Below are positions 8,349-18,225 of a DNA stretch of 64,000 nucleotides, in pieces (the first letter of the stretch is position 1; each line of letters starts with the position of its first letter). The position numbers and the translations under genes were made by a program. Location: contig CAWJXS010000014.1 in NCBI GenBank assembly GCA_963846885.1, forward strand, positions 41,034 through 105,033, in the 5' to 3' direction. Source of the DNA: RPQJ01 sp963846885 (lineage in GTDB: Bacteria > Pseudomonadota > Gammaproteobacteria > Steroidobacterales > Steroidobacteraceae). The notes below the pieces were generated by a model. That model had not been told where the DNA came from and made no database searches. It was given only the letters and a program-made list of their open reading frames with translations.

Positions 8349-10568
8349 TCAGCGCTCGAGTTCGAAAAACAGCGCGCCCAGCGGCGGCAGGTTCACCTGC
8401 AGGTGGCAGGGATATCCCTGGCACGGGGCCGACTGGGTCACGACGCGATCCTGCGCGTTGTAGCCGGAGCCGCCGTACTGCACGGCGTCGGTATCGAGCA
8501 CCTTGCGATACGTGCCGGTCTCCGGCGCGCCCAGCCAGTAGCCTTCACGCGGCACCGGCGTGCAGTTGAACACGCACAGCAGCGGCGGCTGCGCGGGATG
8601 TTGCGGCGAGCGGCGCAGGAATGCGAACACGCTCTGGTCGCCGTTGTGCAGGTCGATCCAGCCGAACCCCGCGGGATCGGTGTCGCTGGCGTGCAGTGCG
8701 GGATTTGCGCGATACAGGTGATTCAGGTCGCGGTCCAGGTCGAGCAGCGCGCGGTGCTCCGGCTGCTCGAGCAGGTGCCAGTCGACGGAATGCTGCTCAC
8801 GCCACTCCTGCCGCTGGCCGAACTCGCTGCCCATGAACAGCAGCTTCTTGCCGGGGTGCGCCGTCATGTAGCCCCGGAACCAGCGATAGTTGGCGCGCTG
8901 CTGCCACTCGTCGCCGGGCATCTTGCCGAGCAGCGAACCCTTGCCGTGCACCACTTCGTCGTGCGAGATCGGCAACACGAATTTCTCGGACCACGCGTAT
9001 ACGAACGAGAACGTCACCAGCGAATGATGAAACCGGCGATGCACCGGGTCGTGCTCGGCGTAGCGCAGCGTGTCGTTCATCCAGCCCATGTTCCACTTGA
9101 AGTGAAAGCCGAGGCCGCCGAGGTGGGCCGGCTGCGTGACGCCGGGGAACGCCGTCGATTCTTCCGCGAACGTCATGACGCCCGGGAAATCGCGGCCGAT
9201 CGCGATGTTGAGCTGGCGCAGGAACTCGATGGCATCGAGGTTCTCGCGGCCGCCGTAGCGGTTGGGAATCCACTCGCCGGCCTTGCGGCTGTAATCGAGG
9301 TAGAGCATCGACGCCACGGCGTCCACGCGCAGGCCATCGATGTGATAACGGTCGATCCAGTACAGCGCGTTGGCGACGAGGAAGTTGCGCACCTCGTGCC
9401 GGCCGTAGTTGAAGATCTTGGTGCCCCAGTCCGCGTGCTCGCCCAGTCGCGGGTCGGAGTGCTCGTACAGGCTCGAGCCGTCGAAGTTGGCGAGCCCGTG
9501 CTCGTCGCGCGGGAAGTGCGCCGGCACCCAGTCGATGATCACGCCGAGACCTGCCTGGTGACAGCGATCGACGAACTCCATGAAGTCCTGCGGCGTGCCG
9601 AAGCGCGAGCTTGGCGCGTAGTAGCCCACGACCTGGTAACCCCAGGAACCGTCGAACGGGTGTTCGGCGACGCCCATCAGCTCGAGGTGCGTGTAGCCCT
9701 GCTCCTTCGCGTAGGGAATCAACTCGTCGGCCAGCTCGCGCCAGTTGAGGAACTGCGGCTCGCGCCCGTAGTCGCGCCGCCAGCTGCCGGGATGCAGCTC
9801 GTAGATGTTGATCGGCTGCTGATGGTGCGGCGCAGTCGTGCGCGCGGCGATCCAGTCGGCGTCACGCCAGGCATGGCCATCGAGCGAGGCGACGATCGAG
9901 GCCGTGCCGGGCCGCAGCTCCATGGCAAAGCCGTACGGATCGGACTTGAGCACGGTCGTGCCGGCCTGCGTGCGAATCTCGTACTTGTAGACGGTGCCCG
10001 GCCCCACGTCCGGCACGAACAACTCCCAGATGCCGGAACTGCCGCGTGTCTGCAGCGAGTGCTTGCGGCCATCCCACAAGTTGAAGGGCCCGACCACGCT
10101 CACGCGCGCGGCGTTGGGGGCCCACACCGCAAAGCGCGTGCCGGACAGGCCGTCGAGCTCGGCCGGATGCGCGCCGAGCTTGTAGTAGATCGAGTAGTGA
10201 TTGCCCTCGCCGAACAGGTAGAGGTCGAAGTCCGAAAGCTGCGGCGCGAAGTAATAGGCGTCGTGCTTCTCGGTCTCGACGCCGTTCGCGTAACGCACGT
10301 GCAGGCGGTAAGGCTGCAGCGGGCGACGATGCGGCACGCGGCCCTCGAACAGGCCGATGGGATGCACCTGCTTGAGCGGCACGTCGGCGACGCCTTCCCA
10401 GCGCACGCTCACCGCCACGGCATCGGGCTCGAGCACCCGCACCACGCACGCCGGAGCGTCGTTCCTGCGGGCGAACTCGTGATAACCGAGCACGGAGCGC
10501 GGCGCGGGGTGCCGGGCATGGACGAGGGCGTCGATGTCCGCGGCGTTCAGGGTCGTTCGGGTGGCCAC
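8349..10568 (-). CDS. glgB: 1,4-alpha-glucan branching enzyme
   Basis: The product is a GH13_9 branching enzyme that forms alpha-1,6 links in glycogen. It has 739 residues (E. coli GlgB 728). The N-terminal extension and CBM48 (GTRFAVWAPNAARVSVVGPF) precede the barrel. The catalytic motifs are GLRVDAVASMLYLDYSR (nucleophile Asp near residue 414), FAEESTAFPGV (Glu near 468) and PISHDEVVHGKGSL (Asp near 534). It lies between glgP and glgX on the same strand. glgC and glgA, the synthesis genes, are not in the window, so glucan synthesis must be encoded elsewhere or use another route such as the GlgE pathway. Confidence 0.97.
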   Translation of the reverse strand: MATRTTLNAADIDALVHARHPAPRSVLGYHEFARRNDAPACVVRVLEPDAVAVSVRWEGVADVPLKQVHPIGLFEGRVPHRRPLQPYRLHVRYANGVETEKHDAYYFAPQLSDFDLYLFGEGNHYSIYYKLGAHPAELDGLSGTRFAVWAPNAARVSVVGPFNLWDGRKHSLQTRGSSGIWELFVPDVGPGTVYKYEIRTQAGTTVLKSDPYGFAMELRPGTASIVASLDGHAWRDADWIAARTTAPHHQQPINIYELHPGSWRRDYGREPQFLNWRELADELIPYAKEQGYTHLELMGVAEHPFDGSWGYQVVGYYAPSSRFGTPQDFMEFVDRCHQAGLGVIIDWVPAHFPRDEHGLANFDGSSLYEHSDPRLGEHADWGTKIFNYGRHEVRNFLVANALYWIDRYHIDGLRVDAVASMLYLDYSRKAGEWIPNRYGGRENLDAIEFLRQLNIAIGRDFPGVMTFAEESTAFPGVTQPAHLGGLGFHFKWNMGWMNDTLRYAEHDPVHRRFHHSLVTFSFVYAWSEKFVLPISHDEVVHGKGSLLGKMPGDEWQQRANYRWFRGYMTAHPGKKLLFMGSEFGQRQEWREQHSVDWHLLEQPEHRALLDLDRDLNHLYRANPALHASDTDPAGFGWIDLHNGDQSVFAFLRRSPQHPAQPPLLCVFNCTPVPREGYWLGAPETGTYRKVLDTDAVQYGGSGYNAQDRVVTQSAPCQGYPCHLQVNLPPLGALFFELER

Positions 10569-10586
10569 GCTGCGAGTCTAGCGTGG

Positions 10587-10718
10587 AGGAAGGGGTTAGG
10601 GGTTAGGGGCTAGGGGTTAGTCGGATGAGTCGGCGGTGGCAATGAATTCGAATTCATTGCCGACCACTGACTAGCTCCGCACCTAGCCCCTTCCGTAACC
10701 CCTAGCCCCTAGCCCCTT
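10587..10718. repeat. Palindromic 7-bp repeat element (TTAGGGG/CTAGGGG) with 24-bp core palindrome
   Basis: This fills the gap between glgP and glgB. The left arm (10590-10621) contains four units of TTAGGGG/CTAGGGG ending in TTAGTCGGA. The right arm (about 10681-10718) has the reverse-complement units CCCCTAG/CCCCTAA. Between them lies a perfect 24-bp palindrome at 10638-10661 centred on AATTCGAATT. The arms are imperfectly complementary, so the RNA could form a long stem. Copies with the same boundary sequence occur at 24799 and 63452. Confidence 0.8.
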
Positions 10719-10719
10719 C

Positions 10720-13188
<2,469 letters not shown>

Positions 13189-13254
13189 GTGAGGCTCCGT
13201 TCTTCGTCGCGCGGGCGATGCCGCGTCTTGTTATTCGATGCGAATGCGAACGCG

Positions 13255-13866
13255 TTACAGCGTATCGAGCGTGCGCTCCGCCACGATGAGCCAGTCCTGG
13301 GCATCCTTCGCGAGCGTCAGTTCCTTCACGTAGGCTTTCCTGCCAAAGCGCTGCACGAACGTCACGACCTTGCGGTCGGGGCCTGCGTCCCGCGTTTTCA
13401 TCTCTTCGAGGCGCGCATCGGGCACGTCGCCATCGGCGACTTCTTGCTTGCGGTCGGCGATGAAGGCGGCCGCGCCACCCTTGTCGCCCGTCTCGAACTG
13501 CGGCGAATAGAACGCGGCCACCTGGTCGGGTTTGCGGTTGGCCCAGGCAGACGCCCAGACATACACGGCTTCCTCGGCCGAGCCCTTCATCACCGCCTTG
13601 TTGCCGAAGTAGGACGGCGGCTGGTCGAGGCACTGCGGCTGGGGGTCGAGCTTGGCTGCGTCTGGGGCGACGGGCGGAATGTTCATCGTTCCACCCAGCT
13701 TTTCGCTGCCGGTGACTCCCTCGGGCAGCTGCAGGCGCGGACGATCACGAGCCGAGAGGTATTGGGAATCCTCGCCGCACGGGTTCTGGGTGGCGCAGCC
13801 CGAGAGCGCGGCCACCGCAAGGCCCGGCAGGACCAGCATGCGAAACGATCGGCTCGATACGGGCAT
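13255..13866 (-). CDS. Putative lipoprotein with NTF2-like (Cds6-type) C-terminal domain
   Basis: This is a 203-residue secreted protein. The N-terminus (MLVLPGLAVAALSGCATQ) is a lipoprotein signal with lipobox LSGC, so the mature protein begins at a lipidated Cys and faces the periplasm. The C-terminal part (VYVWASAWANRKPDQVAAFYSP, then KVVTFVQRFGR and DWLIVAERTLDTL) looks like the NTF2-fold domain found at the end of some tetratricopeptide and L,D-transpeptidase proteins. The start could be Met 1 (13866) or Met 10. Its role is unknown. It lies directly upstream of glgP on the same strand, but a functional link to glycogen is not supported. Confidence 0.75.
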   Translation of the reverse strand: MPVSSRSFRMLVLPGLAVAALSGCATQNPCGEDSQYLSARDRPRLQLPEGVTGSEKLGGTMNIPPVAPDAAKLDPQPQCLDQPPSYFGNKAVMKGSAEEAVYVWASAWANRKPDQVAAFYSPQFETGDKGGAAAFIADRKQEVADGDVPDARLEEMKTRDAGPDRKVVTFVQRFGRKAYVKELTLAKDAQDWLIVAERTLDTL

Positions 13867-13893
13867 CAGCGGGTCACCGGGGCTGCAATGCGA

Positions 13894-13917
13894 AGGGGAC
13901 GCATTGTAGCGTCCCCT
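13894..13917. other. Hairpin upstream of the lipoprotein gene
   Basis: A perfect 9-bp stem (AGGGGACGC at 13894-13902, GCGTCCCCT at 13909-13917) with a 6-base loop lies 28 bases before the lipoprotein start. Its loop region contains TACAAT on the minus strand, a possible -10 box. It may be a leader hairpin. The remainder of 13918-14037 holds nothing recognisable. Confidence 0.35.
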
Positions 13918-14037
13918 CGCCCGGATGTGCCGCGCCTGCCGCTACAGCTCACGACCGGGCGGCGCCCGGGCCACGACGCCGACGGCGTCTGCAATCGATT
14001 TCACGCTGCCGCCTTGCATCCAGGACGCAGCGAAAAC

Positions 14038-14673
14038 TCAAGCGTTGTAGCCGCGCCTCGACCGCAGCACCTCGACCTGGTCGAGTTCCCACAGATGGAC
14101 CGGCGCACCGCGTCGCACGAACATGCCGGACCCTGCATTGATGAACGAGCGCGCGAGCCGCTTGCGGTACCAATCGGCCGGGCGGATGTGCACGTTGCGG
14201 TCGGTGCGGCGCTTGTCGCAGTACAGCTCCCAGTCCTCGCGGGTGAGCGCGCCGAAGTGCAGTACGCCCTGGCACAGGCGTGCGAGGTTGCGGATGCCGG
14301 CAGCCGCGGGCCGCACGGGCAGGTACTGGAAGACGTCGTAGCAGACGACCAGGTCGAACGGCCGGGGCGACTCGAAGGTGTGCGCCGAACCCTGTGTCCA
14401 ACCGTGCTTGTCACAGAGGTACTGGCTGACTTCGAGGCCGGTGTACTTCGCCTTGGGAAAATGCCGGAGCAGCTGGTCGCGCATCAGCCCCAGGCCGCAC
14501 CCCACGTCGAGGATTGAACGCACCTCCAGCTCACCATGCTGGACGAAAGCCGCAATCAGGTTGGCGCGCCGGACCATCTCCTTCTGCGTCACGACCCGGG
14601 TTTTGGGGTTGAGGTAGAAGCGGCGGAAAAAGGCTTCGCCGAAGGGCTCGGACGGGGCGGTTTTGGCGGGCAA
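14038..14673 (-). CDS. Class I SAM-dependent methyltransferase
   Basis: This is a 211-residue protein with a Rossmann-type methyltransferase core. Motif I is SILDVGCGLGLMRDQLL (about residues 53-69), followed by YTGLEVSQYLC and the acidic motif FDLVVCYDVFQYLP. The substrate cannot be told: the family (Methyltransf_25/11-like) covers small molecules, lipids and tRNA. The N-terminal segment FRRFYLNPKTRVVTQKE is probably a substrate-binding cap. It is transcribed divergently from the Hsp20-lon pair across a region with palindromes at 14718-14760, so the two units may share control. Confidence 0.8.
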   Translation of the reverse strand: MPAKTAPSEPFGEAFFRRFYLNPKTRVVTQKEMVRRANLIAAFVQHGELEVRSILDVGCGLGLMRDQLLRHFPKAKYTGLEVSQYLCDKHGWTQGSAHTFESPRPFDLVVCYDVFQYLPVRPAAAGIRNLARLCQGVLHFGALTREDWELYCDKRRTDRNVHIRPADWYRKRLARSFINAGSGMFVRRGAPVHLWELDQVEVLRSRRGYNA

Positions 14674-14717
14674 GGTGGGTCAATACTCTTTAAAAGGTGC
14701 GGACCGATGACGGCGCC

Positions 14718-14741
14718 AGCTACGGCATTCATTCCGTAGCT
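14718..14741. other. Inverted repeat in the divergent intergenic region
   Basis: AGCTACGG (14718-14725) and CCGTAGCT (14734-14741) form a perfect 8-bp stem with an 8-base loop, 45 bases upstream of the methyltransferase start. It could be an operator or leader hairpin. It lies 5 bases from the AT-rich palindrome at 14747. Confidence 0.4.
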
Positions 14742-14746
14742 AATGC

Positions 14747-14760
14747 ATAAAGTACTTTAT
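14747..14760. promoter_or_regulatory. AT-rich perfect palindrome, candidate operator
   Basis: ATAAAGTACTTTAT is a perfect 14-bp palindrome in a GC-rich genome. It lies in the divergent region between the methyltransferase gene and the Hsp20-lon pair, where a dimeric regulator would be expected to bind. The protein that binds it is unknown. No convincing sigma-32 promoter was found between here and the Hsp20 start. Confidence 0.4.
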
Positions 14761-14930
14761 CAGGGTTGAAGATCAGCAGCCCTTTTGATCACTTTTGTCG
14801 AACAACAGCAGGTTGCCCGGCGGATTCTCCACGACCCCGCGGCCCGCTTCCGGTTGCATCGCGATCGCGCGCCCCCACAACAGGGACAGGACAAAAGCGA
14901 CAGGCGGCCGCGAAGATGAAACGACCCGCG

Positions 14931-15329
14931 ATGCGCTCATGGATGTGGGCAGAGACGATGGACAGGCTGGACCAGGCAGAGCGGCTCCAGCGCCAGTTCT
15001 TTCGGCTCGCTGCGCAGCCGGCAGGCTCGGGGCAGCAACCCCGCTGGGAGCCGCCCGTGGACGTCTACGCGGGTCAGGAGCAGGTGCTGATCGAGATCGC
15101 GTTGCCGGGCGTTCCGGCCGACCGGATGGAAATCGTGCTGGCCCCTGGCGAGCTCGTGATCCGAGGTGAGCGCGCCCTGCTGAACCGACCGGCCGGCACG
15201 ACGCTCCAACGCTTGGAGATCCCGTACGGACGGTTTGAACGCCGGCTCGCACTGGGCCCCGGACTCTGGGAACTCGTGGACCGACGACTCGCCGATGGCT
15301 GCCTGCAGGTGCTGCTGGCCCGCCGCTGA
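14931..15329 (+). CDS. Small Hsp20/alpha-crystallin-like chaperone
   Basis: The protein is a divergent Hsp20-fold protein of about 132 residues. The alpha-crystallin core is seen in WEPPVDVYAGQEQVLIEIA, LPGVPADRMEIVLAPGELVI and RGERALLN, the last matching the usual VRGER strand. The C-terminal IxI tail of classic small heat-shock proteins is not evident. The start is uncertain: ATGs at 14916, 14931, 14943 and 14958 are all in frame and none has a strong ribosome site; I chose 14931 (MRSWMWAETMDRLDQAERL). The gene ends 22 bases before lon, so the two are almost certainly co-transcribed and could act together on misfolded proteins. Confidence 0.75.
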   Translation: MRSWMWAETMDRLDQAERLQRQFFRLAAQPAGSGQQPRWEPPVDVYAGQEQVLIEIALPGVPADRMEIVLAPGELVIRGERALLNRPAGTTLQRLEIPYGRFERRLALGPGLWELVDRRLADGCLQVLLARR

Positions 15330-15351
15330 AAAACTCATGACAGGTGACGCA

Positions 15352-17757
15352 ATGACGACGATCCAGGACGACGACGGCGCCGCTGCCGCTGCCAAGCTCC
15401 TGCCCTCCCACGGGCCAGAGGGCGCGCGGCCCGGCCTGCCCGATGACATGCTGATCATCCTGCCGGTCCGCAATCTCGTGCTGTTCCCCGGGGTGATCGT
15501 GCCGGTGGCGATCAAGCGCGAGAAAACGGTGGCGGGCGCGCAGGAGGCCGTGCGAGTCGAAGGCAAAGTCGGCTTCCTGCTGCAGAAGGATCCCGAGACC
15601 GAGGATCCCGGGTTCGACGACCTGCACCGCATCGGCTCGACCGCGACGATCATCCGCTACGTGACGGCCCCCGACGGCACCCACCACCTGGTGTGCCAGG
15701 GCGAGCGACGGTTCCGCGTGCTCGACGCCGTGGGCGGGTTCCCGTACCTGGTCGCGCGAGTCGAGTACATGAACGACTCGGGTGTCGCGCACCCGGAGGT
15801 CGAAGCCCGCACGCTGCTGCTGAAGCAGAAAGCAGTAGAGGCGATCACGCTGCTGCCGCAGGCGCCCGCGGAACTCGCCAACTCGATCCAGTCGATCGAA
15901 TCGCCGGCGACGCTCGCCGACACCATCGCGAGTTTCCTCGACGTGAAGCCCGGCGAAAAGCAGGAACTGCTGGAAATCACCGACATCCGCGAGCGGCTCG
16001 AGCGCGTGGCGATGCACCTGTCGCGACGTGTCGAGGTGCTGAAGCTCTCGCGCCAGATCGAGGAGCAGACGAAGGACGCGATCGACGACCGCCAGCGCGA
16101 GTACGTGCTGCGCGAGCAGCTGAAGCAGATCCAGAAAGAGCTGGGGGAAGAAGCGGAAGGCCAGGAAGGCGAGGAACTGGCGGAAGCCATCACGAAGGCT
16201 GGCATGCCGCCCGAGGTCGAAGAGCACACGCGCAAGGAACTGAAGCGGCTCGAGCGCATGAACGAGGCGAGCGGCGAGTATTCGATGGCGCGCACGTACC
16301 TCGACACCCTGATCGCCCTGCCGTGGTCGAAGCTGGATGCGGAATCGATCGACATCCAGCGTGCGCGCGGCATTCTCGACGCGGACCACTACGGCCTCGA
16401 GAAGATCAAGAAGCGCATCCTCGAGTACCTCGCGGTGCGCAAGCTGAACCCGGAAGGCCGCAGCCCGATCCTGTGCTTCGTCGGGCCTCCCGGCGTGGGC
16501 AAGACGTCGCTCGGCCAGTCGATCGCGCGGGCGGTCGGCCTCAAGTTCCAGCGCACGAGCCTCGGCGGAACACACGACGAGGCCGAGATTCGCGGCCATC
16601 GCCGCACCTACATCGGTGCGTTGCCGGGCAACATCATCCAGGCGATGCGCAAGGCCGGCACGCGCAACCCGGTGCTGATGCTCGACGAGATCGACAAGCT
16701 CGGCCACGGCATGCACGGGGATCCTTCATCCGCGCTGCTCGAGGTGCTGGATCCGGAGCAGAACTCGACCTTCCGCGACAATTACCTGGGCGTGCCGTTC
16801 GACTTGTCGAAAGTGCTGTTCATCGCCACCGCGAACCAGCTCGACACGATCCCGGGACCGCTGCGCGACCGCATGGAGATCATCGAGCTCACGGGTTACA
16901 CCGAGGAAGAAAAGGTCGAGATCGCGCGACGTTATCTCGTGCGCAGGCAGCTGGAGGCGAACGGCCTCAAGCAGGAGCAAGCCTCGATCACGGACGAAGC
17001 CCTGCATGCCATCGCGCGTGAGTACACGCGTGAGGCCGGCTGCCGCAGCCTCGAGCGCGAGATCGGCTCGGTGCTGCGCAACGTGGCGGTGCGCGTGGCG
17101 GAAGCCACGGTGACAGCGGTGCGCATCGACGTCGACGACGTGCACGAGATCCTCGGCGCGCCGAAGTTCGAGAACGAAGTGGCGATGCGCGTCAGCGTGC
17201 CGGGCGTGGCGACAGGCCTCGCGTGGACGCCCGTCGGCGGCGACATCCTGTTCATCGAAGCAACGCTGATTCCTGGCAGCGGCAAGCTGATCCTCACCGG
17301 CCAGCTCGGCGACGTCATGAAGGAAAGCGCGCAGGCGGCGCTCAGCCTGCTCAAGTCGCAGGCTGCGACGATCGGCGTGGACTCGGCGCGCTTCGAGAAG
17401 ATGGACGTGCACGTGCACATCCCGGCGGGCGCGATTCCAAAGGATGGCCCGAGCGCGGGCGTCGCCCTCTACACGGCGCTGGTGTCGCTGATGACGGGGA
17501 AGACCGTGCGCAACGACGTGGCGATGACGGGCGAGATCAGCCTGCGGGGCCTCGTGCTGCCGGTGGGCGGCATCAAGGAGAAAACCGTGGCCGCGCATCG
17601 GGCCGGCATTCGCACCGTGATGCTCCCGGCGCGCAACCGGCGCGACCTGGAAGACATTCCGGAGAGCGTGCGCAAGGACCTCGAATTCGTGTGGCTCGAG
17701 CGCGTCGAGGACGCGATCGCGCATGCGCTCGACGGGTCGGTGCCGAAAGCTGCTTGA
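15352..17757 (+). CDS. lon: ATP-dependent protease La (Lon)
   Basis: The product is a cytoplasmic AAA+ serine protease that degrades misfolded and regulatory proteins. It has 801 residues (E. coli 784). The N-terminal LON substrate domain (ILPVRNLVLFPGVIVPV) is followed by the AAA+ module, with Walker A GPPGVGKTSLGQSIA near 376 and Walker B VLMLDEIDK near 443. The protease domain carries the catalytic Ser in KDGPSAGVALYTAL (near 701) and Lys in GGIKEKTVAAHRAG (near 743). I start at the ATG at 15352 because AGGTGA lies just before it. It follows the Hsp20-like gene and is followed by a strong hairpin. In E. coli lon is heat-shock controlled; no clear sigma-32 site was recognised here. Confidence 0.97.
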   Translation: MTTIQDDDGAAAAAKLLPSHGPEGARPGLPDDMLIILPVRNLVLFPGVIVPVAIKREKTVAGAQEAVRVEGKVGFLLQKDPETEDPGFDDLHRIGSTATIIRYVTAPDGTHHLVCQGERRFRVLDAVGGFPYLVARVEYMNDSGVAHPEVEARTLLLKQKAVEAITLLPQAPAELANSIQSIESPATLADTIASFLDVKPGEKQELLEITDIRERLERVAMHLSRRVEVLKLSRQIEEQTKDAIDDRQREYVLREQLKQIQKELGEEAEGQEGEELAEAITKAGMPPEVEEHTRKELKRLERMNEASGEYSMARTYLDTLIALPWSKLDAESIDIQRARGILDADHYGLEKIKKRILEYLAVRKLNPEGRSPILCFVGPPGVGKTSLGQSIARAVGLKFQRTSLGGTHDEAEIRGHRRTYIGALPGNIIQAMRKAGTRNPVLMLDEIDKLGHGMHGDPSSALLEVLDPEQNSTFRDNYLGVPFDLSKVLFIATANQLDTIPGPLRDRMEIIELTGYTEEEKVEIARRYLVRRQLEANGLKQEQASITDEALHAIAREYTREAGCRSLEREIGSVLRNVAVRVAEATVTAVRIDVDDVHEILGAPKFENEVAMRVSVPGVATGLAWTPVGGDILFIEATLIPGSGKLILTGQLGDVMKESAQAALSLLKSQAATIGVDSARFEKMDVHVHIPAGAIPKDGPSAGVALYTALVSLMTGKTVRNDVAMTGEISLRGLVLPVGGIKEKTVAAHRAGIRTVMLPARNRRDLEDIPESVRKDLEFVWLERVEDAIAHALDGSVPKAA

Positions 17758-17760
17758 TGC

Positions 17761-17808
17761 CTCACCTCTCCCAGCTTGCTGGGAGAGGTCGCGCGCAGCG
17801 CGGGTGAG
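17761..17808 (+). terminator. Hairpin after lon, copy of the dispersed CCTCTCCC repeat
   Basis: ACCTCTCCCAGC (17764-17775) pairs perfectly with GCTGGGAGAGGT (17778-17789) over a 2-base loop, immediately after the lon stop. An outer CTCACC/GGTGAG pairing encloses it. No T-run follows. It is one of four copies of this repeat in the window (18189, 24768, 56082) and probably marks the lon 3' end. Confidence 0.55.
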
Positions 17809-17821
17809 GGTCTTAGCGTTT

Positions 17822-17883
17822 GATCCGGCCTGTCCTGTCGCGCTTGGAAAGGCAGACACGCGCGCGCCAGGACAGGCCGGATC
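17822..17883. repeat. Hairpin element A with conserved 22-nt loop
   Basis: A perfect 16-bp stem (GATCCGGCCTGTCCTG at 17822-17837, its complement at 17868-17883) encloses a 30-base loop. Bases 17842-17863 of the loop recur, reverse-complemented and without mismatch, as the loop of the hairpin at 18092-18159. The stems of the two hairpins are different sequences. Confidence 0.8.
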
Positions 17884-17907
17884 GAACGCCTGACATCACG
17901 CGCCTGA

Positions 17908-17939
17908 GCGATCTTTTCCGCAAAGCCGGAAAAGATCGC
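17908..17939. repeat. Perfect 13-bp hairpin
   Basis: GCGATCTTTTCCG (17908-17920) and CGGAAAAGATCGC (17927-17939) form a perfect stem with a 6-base loop. It lies between the two hairpins that share a loop. The stretch 17940-18086 after it contains no gene; it holds a short CAG run near 18025 and direct repeats of CGCAACGTCACCG. Confidence 0.7.
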
Positions 17940-18086
17940 ACGGCGCAAGCAACGTCACCGCCCGCGCAACGTCACCGTCCGATCAGGGCCGGCGGCGATT
18001 CCGACTGGCTGCAACTGAGCCAAGCAACAGCAGCAGCAGCAGTGGAACGCTCGCCGCGCGGAAAAGCCGCCAAGGCGGGTAACGGC

Positions 18087-18164
18087 GGGCGTCCGGTCCG
18101 GTGTCGGGTACCGAGCGCGTGTCTGCCTTTCCAAGCTCGGGACCCGACACCGGACCGGATGCCC
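18087..18164. repeat. Hairpin element B with conserved 22-nt loop (inverted)
   Basis: A perfect 18-bp stem (18092-18109 with 18142-18159), extendable by several pairs with a mismatch to 18087-18164, encloses a 32-base loop. Loop bases 18115-18136 are the exact reverse complement of loop bases 17842-17863 of element A. The two loops could also pair with each other over 22 bp. Confidence 0.8.
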
Positions 18165-18188
18165 GGACCCTCACCCGCGCTGCGCGCG

Positions 18189-18212
18189 ACCTCTCCCGCA
18201 AGCGGGAGAGGT
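18189..18212 (-). terminator. Hairpin after the MATE gene, CCTCTCCC repeat copy
   Basis: ACCTCTCCCGC (18189-18199) and GCGGGAGAGGT (18202-18212) form a perfect 11-bp stem with a 2-base loop, 14 bases past the minus-strand MATE stop. It is inverted relative to the copy after lon, so the two copies bracket the hairpin-rich region. Confidence 0.55.
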
Positions 18213-18225
18213 GGGCAGCGAGGTA

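Noticed and set aside
8127..10613. Long open frame antisense to glgB (828 codons)
   Set aside because: It mirrors the codon bias of glgB, is Arg/Val/His-rich without domains, and has no ribosome site.
10590..10621. Telomere-like TTAGGG repeats, suggesting a linear replicon end
   Set aside because: The arrays are short, internal, inverted and flanked by housekeeping genes on both sides.
14850..14900. Sigma-32 promoter for Hsp20-lon
   Set aside because: TTGCA and CCCCCAC are present about 13 bases apart but match the consensus poorly; too weak to annotate.
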